From: Cymbidium sinense
Taxonomy: Eukaryota > Streptophyta > Magnoliopsida > Asparagales > Orchidaceae
DNA: 64,000 nt
Direction of reading: 5' to 3'
Assembly: GCA_021442155.1 (NCBI GenBank)
Contig: CM038222.1
Coordinates: 58,254,266 to 58,318,265 of the forward strand
Shown here: positions 37,801 to 50,940 of the stretch, piece after piece
How the letters are laid out: each line of letters starts with the position of its first letter
Position numbering within the stretch: the first letter of the stretch is position 1
Made by a program: the position numbers and the translations under genes
Notes under the pieces: model-generated
What the model saw: only the letters and a program-made list of their open reading frames with translations
Told to the model about the DNA's origin: nothing
The model's database searches: none

Positions 37801-40800
37801 AGTGAGAATACAGGTTCCATTCTGCATCTTGCAGGATGGATCCTTAAGAAACAGTTTTATTTCCACTATGATCAGTTATTCATCAATGAATATTCCTTCC
37901 CTATTCATGAAATAATTCTCATTAACTCTAATAGGTCTCGGGCATAAAATGAGCACAACACAGATGGCAATTGATATCTTAGTGCTACATTCTTCTTCAA
38001 TAATGGTCTATGTGGTCCTGTGGATATTAGGCTATAACAGCAACAAGCGTTTATCCCACTAAATGAGGTTAGTTACATGCATCCTTTTTCTCCAATGTAT
38101 CCTATTAAGTGTCATATTCTCATTTAATTTTAATAAATTAAAGTCATTTTTTATATTTCCTAACCAAGTCTTTTTAAGTTTACCTCTACCTAACTTAACA
38201 TAAGAAAATCTAATACATCTATTCTCCTAATTGGGTCATTGAACAACCAACATTTTATGTGGATACCAAACTAAGCTCCCAAAAACTAGGATAGTCCTTA
38301 AGGTTCAAGGCTTTGATCGTAGCTGTCAAGGAGGTGACAGCTGCAGCGTCAACAAAAAGTACTCCTAAAGAGAAAAAGTACACTCTCTTCTATAAGGGTA
38401 TCGTATTTTGCTTTCCTTCACGTTCCTGCAAATCCATTTGAACAGTGACAATCTCCTTACCCATAATGATGCAACTTCTTTTCAAGTGAGTATCTGCCAA
38501 CTTTGCTCCGGTAGTTTCTTCCTCTCCTATAAGGTTGCCACACCTACGTTCCATGGAGGAAGTGCCTAATCCTTCAATGTTTGTCTTCAAATCCATTCAT
38601 ACAACCAATTAACCTTTGCCAACAATTTCAAAGTTTGATGGTGCTTGTTTCCATTCACTGCTAAATAATGGAAACGTAATGAGCATAGAAAAGGTCATGT
38701 TATGTATGGACGATTGACAATGACAGATTTATGATGACTTGTACATATGGGGCAACAAAGGTGAACCCTTATGGAGGAAAAAGGTTCTCTAATAGTTCAA
38801 TAACAATAATGTTGGATTGCACCTAGGCTCTTTTAAATATTATAATATAGTTTTTGCACTAGGTTTCAACATTGTGATGTATGGTGTGATTTTGATGCAA
38901 TTCACCATCTTATGATAGCCAATAAACATAAACATTCATACATGACATTTTGAGGTTAACATAAGATATTTTATATTAAGAAATAAATAAAATAAGCAAA
39001 TGAAAATTATACTAGGATTAATTCACTCCGTAGACTCTTGTATAATTGACTAGCATAGTGTCTATAATATTTAGATATTTAACATTTCTTCAAATATTTT
39101 CTTAAATAACATTAATTCACTTATTAGTGATTACGAGTAATGTATTAGACTAGTTGATGACTATAGTTTATTCTTATATCCAATTCATAATTAAATATCA
39201 TATTATTTTTATTATTTGAACATTTGAGTTTTATATTAGAGTTAATTATTTTACTGAATTTTATAGTTCATCAGAAATTACTCTTAACTATTGTTTCAGG
39301 TAGAAAACGAGATAAAGTTGAGTCTGAGTAAGGTTCAAATTTTGAATCAACTATCATATATTTTCATGCTTAGTTTTGATTGTAAGATAAAATAACATGA
39401 TCAAATAATATATATGATAAACGTTCATTGTTATGAATGTAAACTCTAATGTTCCATCAAAAACTCAAATAATTAAATGATGGCATATTTTAAAATGCTT
39501 TCACTTAATTGACTTGCATTAAATCATTGGATCTTCGTAAGTTAGGAATTATATGATATGTTATGTTTAAGTTATTCAAATAATTGAATTTATCACTCAC
39601 TCTCTTGAGTGGTATAAAGACTTCTTCTATTTAAGTGGGTAGAAGTCTATAATGAGTGTAAGATTCAATTAGTGGAGTCACATGTCTTTATTATGCCTTT
39701 TATTTGACTGACAAAGGTCATGATTGGGCATGACACTCCAAATTCTCAAATGATGGTGGAAAAACTACCCTTTCACGAAGGAAAATAAGATTCAAGTGGC
39801 AAAGCAAAGAATAATTCAAAGATAAGTTTCATTCTCGAAGACTCAAACCCCATATTCTAGGAGTGTGACAACTGAATGGTTAGGTACAAATATGGTCACA
39901 TCTTGTGTTTGCTAGGACAATCCCAAACGGTTTTTGGATAAGCACTTCAAGACAAATAAGACTACCAAGAATCGATAAGCCAAGTATGTTGTCAAGTGCT
40001 GAAAATCAAATACCACTAGCCAATTACTGCCAGTTGGGTACAGTGAGCAAAGTACTGTAAGCGGATACTAATAAGTGGATTGCCTTAATCAGCTACCCTC
40101 TATTAAGTTTTTGGCGACTCATTAAGTTGTAGCAAAAGTTGATTTTTGGGTGACTCAATTATGAACGAATTGTCACGATAAGATGGTCTGACCTAGAAGA
40201 TAAAGTCCAAATAAATAACAACAAAACAATCCTTTTCTAGGGAGGATCATATGATAATGTATCACGATGTTATGAATGCATGTACAATTTTGCATTCACC
40301 TTTATCTTGAATGAAAAGATCAAGGTTTAACACCCTTTTATACTTTGCATGTTGTCTTTGGATGATCATACATTATTATAAATTGTTATATGAAATGTTT
40401 GTGATGTAAAACATCATGTTGATCAAAATATTAGAACTAAAAATCAAATTACAAAACCACAAACAAGAGCCCAAGAAAGTAACAAAATAAGAACCCAATT
40501 AAAAAAATAACTGAAGATTTTTTATTTTTTTTAATTTCAGGTTTAAATTCTAAAAGTTGCAAATTTTTATTTTTTTGAACATATATGGGCTGATTATTAC
40601 TTAAAGAATGAAAAATAAAATGAATTAATAAAAATAGTTGGCACTTTTCACCATTAATAGCCACCCACTTTTTTCGAACATAACCTTTTCTCTTCTTTTT
40701 TTTGAATGATAGTCATTATAATACCTATAAATAGAAAATTGTTTGTAATGAAATTTCTCAATTTGGAATGATAAAATTATTTTAGAGAATTTCTTTCTAT

Positions 40801-43800
40801 TTTATATTAGTACTTGGTGGCTTAGCTTAGCTTTTCCTTGGTGGGATTGATCTTTACCTTTTAAGTGCTCTCTAATCCCATCTCAAAACATCTCCTAAAT
40901 CATTCTCACATTTCCTCCCACATCCTAATTACTCTCTAAACCAAATCATTCATCATCTGAATCTTCAAACACACTCCAAAATCTTCCTTAAAGCTCACAA
41001 CCTGAACTTTGTGGATAGCTACCTAGTATTATTCTTTTCACTATTACAACATCTTAAACCTCACCAAACTCAACCAATTATTATTTTCAGTATTACAATA
41101 ATTTAAACCTCAACAAACTTACCCAATACTCCGAAACACAAGTTCACATCTCAAACAAAGTCTCCACCATCATTTTCCTTCATTTAGATTAAATTAAGCT
41201 TTTTTTTCAAAAGAGATATTTCAGATCAACACAAACTAGCTCAACCTAGACTAGTTTTGATCTTCTCTCTATTAAACCACTCAAAATGCCTCATCTTTCT
41301 ACCAAAACCTCAAAATAATAAGTTAACATCCTAAGTTAATCATAAACTCTAGCCATTTACACCACCTAGAAGTCTTTTCTCAAAGTGATCTTTCAAATCA
41401 ACTTAAACTAGCCTAAACTTGGCTAGTCTTGTCATCCCTTCCACTCCATTTAAACCCATCATCTCTCCACAATAAACTCTCAATCACTTCTCAAAATATT
41501 AAACTAAAACCTCTCATCCATTTTCACCAAAAAAGATCTCCCACCACTATCATATTTAGAATCATAACAAAGCTTGGAAAAAACAACTATAGTCAGGAGT
41601 TTTCTTTTAACAACAGGAGCATTTCATGTGGAGAATTTGTCTTCAAGTTTGTGAGTTTTACTTGAATTTGTGAGGTGATTTTATTCTTTTTTAAAATAAT
41701 TTAAATTTATATTAGTAGCTTGTAATAGATTCATATTGCTTGCAAGTCTTTGGTGATAGTATAAAGTTTCAATTAATAAACTCTATCATATTGCCTAGCC
41801 TTTTCTTTTTTGTGTAAACTTACTCCTAAATCCTTTTTTCCTTGATAGAATCTATAATAGTGAGGGCGGCTGCACTTTAAAAATAAACCCCCTAGTGTAA
41901 ATCAAATTTTAATTATTTATTTTTTTATAAATGATTATAATTAATTCTAGAATTTTATTTTAAATAACTTATGATAACTTGTTTTCTTAAAAATAAGAAG
42001 CTTTATAATTTTATGCATTTTTTGCATTAAAAAAATTCATGCATGAGAATATAAGTGTTAAACTTGGTAATTTTTTAGGCTAAATAAAATTTATCAAAAT
42101 CTAAACTGTTTATGGAGTGTTTGGGACGTTAGTAATTTTATACCCCCTTCTCACCTAAAAATTTTTTTAACCTAAAATTTCACTTTGATTACACATATAT
42201 ATTATATTTTCTCTCTTTTATTTAAATTTTTTTCTTAATTCCTTTTTATATATTACTTTAAAAAAAATCTATATGACACTTAAATTCATCTCTCAAAATC
42301 AAGTTGAAAACTTAACTAAATTAATTGATGTCTTAGATCTTAGGGTCCATAAAAATGAATTAATAGCTCAACAAATCTTAGAAGAAAGTAAGAATAAATG
42401 TAAGAACTTAAGAACAAATGCAAGCTATTATAGCCCATTTATAGAATAATAGAATACATTGTCCTTCAATACCTACTCAATTTGTTTCTATAAGGGTAGA
42501 CGCAGAAGATTCATACATAAACTCTAGAGAAGACCAAATACTTAGAAGTTACCCAACTTTTAAAAATGAAGGAAGAGGAGAAAATTATTTTAAGATTATA
42601 GAAGATTTTAATGATACATCTCAAAAAGTCAATGTTAAAACCCCAACTTATGATAGTGTACATGACCTAAATAAATTTTTAAATTGATTAGTTTAAATGG
42701 ATGACTTCTTTAACTAATATAAAATAGATGACCACCAAAAAATTATTTTGTTAAAATGAAATTTGTAGGACATGCTAAAATATATTGGGCAAATATGCTA
42801 GCTAAAGAACAAAAATTAGGAGGACCAACCTTAGAAATAAAACAAATATTAAGAGTAAAGCATTGTCTAAATGTCCAAACTATCATGATAAAAAGTTGTA
42901 TAATTAACTATTGATTTTGAGAAAAGATAACCTTCAACTAAATATTTTAACATATTTGAAGACCAAATTTCTAAAACTAATTGAGCTTATAATAATTGAT
43001 AATTTGTCAATAAATTTATTATTAAACTTAGAACTAATATTAAGAATCAAATTGAATTGTTTGACTCTCAAAGACAAAAGAAGAATTTTATTTTTATTGG
43101 TTGAACAACAAAAAAATACTTTCATCCCTAGAAGTAAGGCGCATGCCCCTTCCACTTTATCCCAAAGGACAAATGTTAGGTCTACCCATCCAATTAACCC
43201 AACTAACTTACCAAAGCTCCTCCTAAAGGGAGCTCTAAAAACACTAGTTCACAAAAAGAGTTATGTGCAAAATCAAGGTAAAGATCAAATTCTATTTTTA
43301 GATGAAATTTAAGACCCAATAGAACATAACTTAAAAAAGTCTATGATGATACACCTTTATCTGATGAAGAATTAGACATCTCTAATGGCACTCATATAAA
43401 TGTAATGAGATGCCTTGTTGCTGTTAAAAAAAAAAAAAAAATCTTTAGCATGTGAAAGAAGAGTATATTAGTAATAGATAGAATAAGAGTTATGAATATT
43501 ATATTAACTCACACCTTAGTTAAAGCTAACCTAAAATTCAAACCTCACCTAGAATCATTTTATATTAGTTGAGTAAATCATACATCCTTTCTTATCATTG
43601 GTTGATGTCTTGTTCTAATAAAAATAGATAATTATGAGGATCAAATCCCAATAGATATTGCCCACATTCTCTTGATAAGACATTGATTATATAATATGAA
43701 TGTTATTCATTATCATAAAGAAAAAGGTTATGTTTTCAAACATAATAATAAAACCATCAACCTATTACTAGTAAAGTGTCTGTAAAGAAAACATCTTCTA

Positions 43801-45295
43801 TAGCACCATATAAGATAAGTTTTGACTTGCAAAACAATTTTATTTGAAGGAAAAATGTCAAACTTCAACTAATTGTTATAAGAAACCCTACTATTATCAA
43901 TAATATTGTCATTTCTAATCCTTATTTTAAAATGTCTATTTTTCCTTCTTTGACCCTAAAGATAGAGACAACGGATTTTCTAACCTTACAAAAGGAATTT
44001 TTTGATATATTCCTTCTTCACTTGTTACATGTAAAAGAAGTCACATCAAACTCTAATTAGATGCATATACTATTATGATCACTTCCCTCCTCCTTGGCAT
44101 TAAGGACGTTACACCCGATGAGCTTCATAATGAATTACCACATCTAAAATTTAACATGCTATTAACTTCATACTTGGTTCTCAACTTCCTAATCATCCTC
44201 ATTATAGGATGAACCCTACTAAGCATGCTAAGATTAAAAGGTAAGTTGAAAAATTACTAAAAAAATATTTTATTCAGAGAGTCTTAACCCATGTGCAATC
44301 CCATTAAATGAGAAAGATGAAACAAGATGAATGTGCGTTTATAATCATATCTTTCGATTATATGATACGTTCAATTTAATCTTAGAAGCAAATTCCTTTT
44401 TTTAAATTAATATAAAAGTGGTTATCATCAAACTCGAATTAGATCAAGAGATGAGTAAAAAAACTAGTTTTAAAACCCCTAATAGACTTTATAAGTGGCT
44501 AGCTATGCTCCTACGTTTATGAGATTGATAAAATTTGTACTTAAACCTTATATAGGTAAATTTCTTATGGTATATTTTAATGATATTTTAAATTTAGTTA
44601 AATTAAAGTGAACATTTATAACATCTCCAATAAGTCTTTGAAATGCTTAAAAAAACACAAATTTAAAAAGTGTTTCTTCTTACAAACTATGATGATTTTT
44701 TTAGGATTTATTGTATCCACTGCTAGATTTAAACTTGATCCCTCCAAAGTTAGAGCAATCCTAAATTGACCATCACCTAAAAATTATACTGAGCTTAAAA
44801 GCTTCCATGAGTTAACAACCTTATAAGAGATTCATCCGAGATTTTAGTAATGTTGTGACTCTTGTATGCATGTAGGTGTGCAAGGTTACATGTGCACCAT
44901 GGGTGCCAGTGATATGTATAAACATGATCTATTCTATGAAGGTGAAATGCTCCTAAAAGATAATATGGATCTCCATGTAAGAATAAGTCTTACAAACAAA
45001 AAGAAATACATAACAAGTAATTCATAATATTGAAATAGACGGAAAAAAAAAGCTATAAATGCACCGTGCAAGAATAGATGCTCATCTTAAGTAAACTAAT
45101 TTTCTTCCATCTCATATTAAGCATAACATCATGCAAACCTATCTCAGGGGATCTTTCATCATACAAAAATAGCATGGTCAAGAAATGGAGGTTGTGATAT
45201 GATCCTACCAAAGAAGATCTCCCAAAGATTACATACCTAAACATATAGGGCATTGTACTGCATTGCTTACATCCTCTAATTGAACAATGATGTAC
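34804..45295 (-). CDS. RING1: RING1-type E3 ubiquitin ligase (Polycomb PRC1-like), 5' end missing
   Basis: Plant RING1A/B proteins are PRC1 subunits that monoubiquitylate H2A in the nucleus. Minus-strand exons: 45237-45295, 37086-37167, 36775-36931, 35418-35928, 35095-35199 and 34804-35004. The first three give a complete C3HC4 RING: CPICLG, then CLHRFCREC, then [18 protein letters not shown]. After it come [13 protein letters not shown] and a near-copy [13 protein letters not shown] from a 39-bp tandem duplication. The fourth exon has an arginine-rich segment (YYRRRGR) and [14 protein letters not shown], typical of RING1; the last exons match its C-terminal RAWUL-like part ([28 protein letters not shown]). 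The fourth exon is 511 bp although both borders are phase 0, so a one-base shift lies near 35680-35710. The N-terminal acidic exon is not found. The last exon either reads to the stop at 34804 or splices at 34837. Confidence 0.85.
38030..38290 (-). mobile_element. RTE LINE 3'-end fragment
   Basis: AACAGCAACAAGCGTTTATC followed by CCCACTAAATGAGG and later AAGTCTTTTTAAGTTTACC matches the start of the LINE at 48285, same orientation. Only about 260 bp of the 3' end is recognisable. Confidence 0.65.
38291..40640. other. Intron sequence, unclassified repeats
   Basis: A minus-strand frame at 38390-38596 codes for 68 polar residues (with [16 protein letters not shown]) and may be a retroelement scrap; no family is recognised. 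The rest is AT-rich, with patches such as GTTGGATTGCACCTAGGC near 38812 that look like LTR-type sequence but have no defined borders. Confidence 0.3.
40641..42269 (+). other. Probable LTR and leader of the intronic chromovirus
   Basis: Precedes the gag-pol remnant in the right orientation. It carries a good TATA box (TATAAATA, 40726-40733) in a context typical of an LTR promoter. LTR borders and a second LTR were not found, so the call is positional. Confidence 0.4.
40726..40733 (+). promoter_or_regulatory. TATA box in putative LTR
   Basis: TATAAATA with C-rich 5' context (ACCTATAAATAGAAA), about 1.5 kb upstream of the first gag-like codons. Called from consensus only. Confidence 0.4.
42270..44860 (+). 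mobile_element. Decayed Ty3/gypsy chromovirus (gag, protease, RT)
   Basis: Plus-strand frames in order: a gag-like start near 42272; a protease-like region (43440-43790) with [12 protein letters not shown] and [10 protein letters not shown] pieces (44240-44840) with [18 protein letters not shown] and the YF.D catalytic word reading YFND; and the [11 protein letters not shown] and KSFHELTT segments, which match the GF.VS...D..KV.AI..WP.P and SFHGL words of Reina/CRM-like chromoviruses. Many in-frame stops occur, several where family members have tryptophan (TGG to TGA). Integrase is not recognised. It lies in the RING1-like intron in opposite orientation to the gene. Confidence 0.75.
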
Positions 45296-46380
45296 CTGCA
45301 AGAGTATGATTCATAAACCAATTCATGCAGAGTAAAATACAAAATGCCATGAAAATGTTGGTAATTAGAAAAAAAAAAAACATACAAACAGTTAACACAA
45401 CATGTTAAATGTAAGTTTTGAGTATGTCCAGTCAAGAATTTATTAAGGCGTGAAGAGTGGATAAGCCCTGTCACTACAAGATTCAGGGAGATACTGATGT
45501 AGGCAACCTTGCCCATTTATAGGAGTGAGGTTGAAATTAAGACCTTTAGGTCACATTGGAAAAGCTAACTATTGTGCCAAGGTCCATGCACATAATACAA
45601 GAAAAATAATAATAAATTTCATAGAAAATGATATAGGTATTAAGTTTCTTTTTTTTTGTCCCTATGAGACAGAAAAATTGAAAACATGTGACAAAAATGT
45701 TTATCAAAATAACAGATAAAACTTGAGAAGAGTTTTGCAACTTCGATAGGCACCTACATGAAATATCATAAAGCTTCCCATGAATGTACCAAACATTTAA
45801 ATGCCAGGTGAAAGAGAAAAAGGGTAAATGTAGGTCTAAGTGGTTGGGTTGAACACCTTTGAAGTTAAATATTTAACTGGCAGGCAAGGTGAAGTGATAT
45901 TTATCATTAAAATATATCAGTATAATATTTGACCAGTCATAATGGGACATTAATACGGAAAAAAACCACCTCACTTTCAATGATCTCATAAAGGTATTGT
46001 GAAACTTCCCAAATAATTATACATAACTAATTATTTTTGCTGGAGGAGAATTTTTATTCGTCATGCTATCAAACGATAATATGGCATAAATTTATGTGAA
46101 AGTAGAATTTTTTTTAGAAAGTATAGTACTTCTCTCTCGTGAAACTAGTTAGTTCTTGAAAATGTAGAATTGCATCTTCTTTAAGACCCGAAATGAACAT
46201 CAAGTATTATCCACAGAGCAACTACAACCATAGATTTACCAGACAAGCATGGCAATATCTCAGATAATATATATTACTATTGATGTAGTTAGAGTTTCCT
46301 TGGGATAAATCAAACATGAAAATAGCCAAATATTTTAATCATCCAAATAAGATTTTTATACCAAGAGTATATGTAGGATC
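45296..46380 (-). other. Sequence upstream of the first visible RING1 exon
   Basis: Presumed intron or 5' region of the RING1-like gene. The visible exon starts after acceptor CTCTTGCAG with one base of a split codon, so at least one more upstream coding exon is required. I cannot find an acidic exon here. Confidence 0.4.
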
Positions 46381-47860
46381 ACTCAACCTATCTTGAAACG
46401 CAATCCGGATCAAGTCACAACTCATCCAACGACCAATAAATCAACTTAGACAAATTGACATTCACAATATGGAACTCGCCTCCTCACCAAAAGAGCTCAC
46501 CACAAGTCACCAGGTGAACTCACCTTGTCAAGATACTCGATGGAAGAACTCACTAGTCACTCACCCCAAATAGAACTTAGTAAGGACTCATTTGGTGCAC
46601 TCACTCATTATTTAGGACCAAGTAAATTGTTTAATTATATGGAAGGCCATTTCACCAAAAGAGCAACTTCATCACCATATCAAGACATTATACACATGTT
46701 TGTATCAAAGCAATCTATCGAGTTTGTACTTTTCTTTTACTATTTTTTGTTTGTACTCCTACCTTATAAATAATGGGTCAGGAGATTGATTTGGGACCTT
46801 TATTGGATTGTGTTTTAACTTTTATTTTGAGACTTGTTTTATGTAAGACTTTACTTGGCTCTCTTTTCCTGGATAATGAGAGACATTTATGAAATATTTG
46901 AAACTCTCTTTCTCTCTCCACTCGCTCGAGTATCCTGTACTCACTTTTCTCTCTCTTTCCTTCTTGTCTTGTTAGGCTAGCCTTGCAAGTAAGATCTAAT
47001 GTCACCCATGGACAAACCATAATCCAAATCTTGAAAGGAGTGGTAGTGTGCAGTAGATGCCATAGACAAGAAGCCAAGCACTACAACAAGTAGAGCAACC
47101 AACCAAGGAGAACTCCATTAACATGTAATACTAACACCTAACACTTCGCTACTCATTAAGGCTTAAACAAAATGGAGAAGCAGATCACTCGCCTTGTCTA
47201 AGGACCCATAGAGCTAATTTATTGGGAGAGTCTGTGGGGCCAAGCAAATGAAGAGTCCATGACTCTATCAACAACAAAGTTAGGCACAACAACAAGGCTT
47301 TAACTTCAATTCCTTGATTGTATGATATCTTGTTTCATACCGGTGGATGATGAGAGTCACGAGACATTGCCTCCCAAGTAAAAAAGACAATCTCAAATTA
47401 GTTAAAGTTCAAAATTCTCTCTTAAAATCCTATGGAAGTAATGACCGAGTATACCATGTCACTTACTTTGAGTTGACGACCTAGCTACTTGGTCTCAATG
47501 ACGCACTAAAATGACATTTATAATTCATCACTTTTAAAGAGAGAGTATGAGATGGTTATCGCATCTTGTAGTAAGCATCATCACTTCTTTTGTCGAGTTC
47601 AAATGAATGTTCATCACTCAATTTATCAATGCCCAAAGGCCACTTAAGAGCTCACAAGCACTATTGTAAATGAGTTGAGATCTAGGTAAGTCCTTAGGAA
47701 GTTAATGGTACGCTTCCAAAGGGAGATGTTAAAAGCGAATGATTTGGTGCTCACAGTTACACCAATTGCTCTCACCCAAGGCCTGAGAGAGGAACCATTC
47801 AGATACACCTCGGCCTTCAATAGCTCCAAGTTTACTTAGTAGAGTCAACCTAACCTGATT
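46381..47860 (+). other. Degenerate LTR-like region with TATA box
   Basis: ACCTTATAAATAATGG gives a TATA box at 46765-46772, followed within about 200 bp by pyrimidine-rich sequence (TCTCTTTCTCTCTCCACTCG), an arrangement common in LTRs and their leaders. Reiterated words AACTCACC and ACTCACTAG occur at 46465-46610. Borders, partner LTR and coding region are not identified. Confidence 0.3.
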
Positions 47861-48260
47861 TATCAAGATCGCATGATAAGGAAAATAATGATGAGCTCGA
47901 TTAAGATCTCATGATTTTATTATTCCGGGCTATCATGGTTCATGGTTTGTCTAATCAAAAGACCAACCTAACCGAAGAATCCTTCTCAGCAGTCATAGAA
48001 TGGTTCGTCCGAGAAAATTTTGTAGACCTAAGATGAATTAAAAGGACAACTTTAAGTTAGCCCTAGCTAACAAAGTAACTTTGGGCCCTATCAAATGCAC
48101 TTTATGATTCACAACTCAATTAGCAAAATCATTAGAAAACATACAGGGTATAGCTATAATCATAATATAATGGTGTCATTTGACAACAAACTACATAATT
48201 AGAGGGCTTTGATCGTAACTACAACTTTATGTGGTGCCCATGGACAAATTTAGGAGGGAC
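47861..48260 (-). repeat. Old LTR of the Tat family, first fragment
   Basis: Parallels copy 1 at about 990-1330, including TTATGATTCACAACTC, GAAAACATACAGG, TAATCATAATATAATGG and AGAGGGCTTTGATCG words. It stops where the RTE LINE begins and resumes after it, at about 51410. Confidence 0.65.
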
Positions 48261-48284
48261 AAAGGGGTACGTTTCACCCCCCAA

Positions 48285-50940
48285 CCCAACAACAACAACA
48301 ACAATAACAAGCCTTTATCCCACTAAGTGGGGTCAGCTACATGAATCCTTCGTCTCCATTGTGTCATATTATGTGTTAAATTATCATTTAATTCAAGTAT
48401 ACTAAGGTCATTTTTTATACATCTTAACTAAGTCTTTTTAGGTCTACCTTTCTTTCTAATAATCTAATGCATCTACTCTCTGTCGGTCATTGGACGTCCA
48501 CGCTTTATGTGGCCAAACCATCTAGGCAACTCTCTCGATCTTATCGCCCTTTGGAACTCCAACTTAACACTTAACTTAGTCTTATGCTTCTCTTTTATTG
48601 GCCAACATTCTGCACCATAAGTCATTGCAGATTTTACCACCATCATATAAAATCTTTTCTTAAGTTTAAGTAGAACTTTTCTATCACACAACAGGTCAGA
48701 TGAATTCCTCCACTTCAACTATCCAACTCGAATTCTACTAATAACATCTCCATCTATTTCACCATCATTTTGAACAATAGAGCCTAAATATCTGAATTGC
48801 TCACTCTTATTAATGACTTATTCACCTAATGTCACAACACTACCACTAAAACCTACAACTAAAATTACACTCCATATATTAGGTTTAGATCTACTTAAAT
48901 GAAAACCTTTAGACTCTGATGTTGACCTCCATAATTCAAGTTTCTCTTGGACTCCCCCTCTAGTCTTATCAACAAGAAGAATGTCATCGACAAAAGTATA
49001 CACCAAGATACATCTTCTGTAAATGCTAGTAAGAACATCCATAACTAAACAAAAGATAAGGGCTTAAAAGGCTGATTCTTGATGTAATCCAACTGAAATA
49101 GGAAAATATTTTGTCAATCCTCCTTGTGTTTGGACACAAGTAACAACTCTAATATACATATCCTTAATGACTTGAATATAACCAATATTAACTCTTTTCT
49201 ATTCTAGAACTCTCCAAAAAATATCTCTTGAAACTTTGTCATAAGCTTTCTAAATCAATAAATATCATATGTATCATCCTTACTTTCTATACTTCTCCAT
49301 CAAACCTCTTAACAAATGTATAACATCCATAGTAGATCTATCGCATGAAATCAAACTGACGAGAGAAACTTTTGTATCACATCATAACCTATGCTCAATT
49401 ACTCTCTCATAATTTTAATGTATGACACATTAACTTAATTCTCTATAATTTTCACACTCTTGTGCATCACCTTTATTCTTAAATATAGGAACCAACAAAC
49501 TCTTTCTCCACTCATCTAACATCTTTTTAGTCTTTAAAATAACATTAAAAAGATTTGTAAGCCAAAAAATTTCTTGATCTCCTAAACATTTCCACACTTC
49601 TATTAGAATATAATCAGGTCATACTATTTTTTCACATTTCATTTTCTTTAAAGCTTCTCTAACTTCATATTTACTAATACGACGATAAAAATAAAATTCT
49701 CTATTTTATTTAAGTAGTGGTCTAAAATCAATCGACTTTCGATCCTTCATCAAAAAAGTTTATCAAAATATCTTATCCACCTATTTTCAATATCCTTTTC
49801 AAAAAAAAAATACTTTATTATTTTCATCCTTAATACACCTCACTTGAACTTTACTTCTCCTATCTCTTTGGTGCTTAACTTATACATACATCTTTCACCT
49901 TTTGGTATCTAATATATCAGTATAAATCACTAAAAGCTAAATTTTTTGCATCATATATCGCTTTCTTAATCTCTACAAGCCACTTTATATATTTCTTCTG
50001 CTTTTACATATAAACCAAGTTTTATAACAACGCTTCTTATTTCTTATCATTTATCTGACACTCGACTCCACCAACAATTTTATTAAAATAAACTTTTTCT
50101 TTTGATTCTCCAAAGACATTTTAAAGAACTCTAATTTCACTATTTTTCCCACATAACATTAAATTCCTTATGAACATCCCAAATTCTAAGCTCTTATACT
50201 GCTATTAAAATAATTTTATTTGTTTTTTAAGTGTCCCCATCTAATCCTAACAATAATTTGATTTATTTTTCCTCTTATAATCTTTCATCTTAAAATCTAA
50301 AACAACAATCGTTAGACTTAAACTTTCACTGGATGACCTTACAATCTTTACAATCTAAACGATCTATTTTTCTTATCGAAAATAATCAATCTGTTTTACT
50401 AGATCTATTTTATAAGTAATAATACGTTCATCTCTTTCTTAAATAAAGTAGAACTAAATCATAAACTAAGGTAAAATCTAATATAGTTCTACCTTCTTCA
50501 TTAGTCATCCCAAATCCATAACCACCATAAATACTTTTAAAATCTTCTACCACTCTACCAATATGTCCATTTAAATCTCTTCCAATAAATAATTTTTCTT
50601 CAAGAAGTATCTTTTGTATTTATCCCTCTAATTCATTCCATTTTTTTTTTTACATCCAAACCTACTTGATCATAAACACTTATAACATCGATAATCTTAA
50701 GATCAACAATCTTTAAAACTATAATTCTATCTCTACATCTATTAATATTTATAACATTATCCTTCAAATTTTTATCTATAATCACACCTACATCATTTCT
50801 AGTTCGACTTCTACCTAAAGACCAAAGTTCAAAATCTAAACTATCAATCTCGGCCTTCACTCTCCCAAAATTTTGAGATGTTTTATTGTTCTTTTTTATT
50901 TTATTTTCATCTGCAAAAAATTTCATATTGTCTTATTTAT
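48285..50940 (-). mobile_element. RTE-type LINE, near full length, decayed
   Basis: The left end is AACAACAACAACAATAAC followed by AAGCCTTTATCCCACTAAG, the antisense 3' end of plant RTE LINEs. Minus-strand frames give the RT C-terminal region (48473-48718: MKWRNSSDLLCDRKV, YGAECWP, RWFGHIKR), the RT region with [12 protein letters not shown] and [14 protein letters not shown] (48818-49042), and the endonuclease (50633-50926: WSLGRSRTRNDVGVIIDK, DVISVYDQVGLD). Frames are interrupted throughout. The insert splits an older Tat-family LTR, dating it after that LTR. Confidence 0.85.

Larger units (their letters stand above)
37168..45236 (-). other. 8.07-kb intron splitting the RING finger
   Basis: Bounded by donor GTATGT (45231-45236) and acceptor GTGCTAG (ending at 37168), joining a split glycine codon in [13 protein letters not shown]. 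The intron holds an RTE scrap (38030-38290), a decayed chromovirus (42270-44860) with a putative LTR upstream, and otherwise AT-rich DNA. The other introns of the gene are 90-850 bp, so size growth is due to insertions. Confidence 0.8.

Noticed and set aside
38390..38596. 68-residue minus-strand frame in the RING1 intron as a gene
   Set aside because: No start context, no domain, and the setting is repeat-laden intron; possibly a retroelement scrap.
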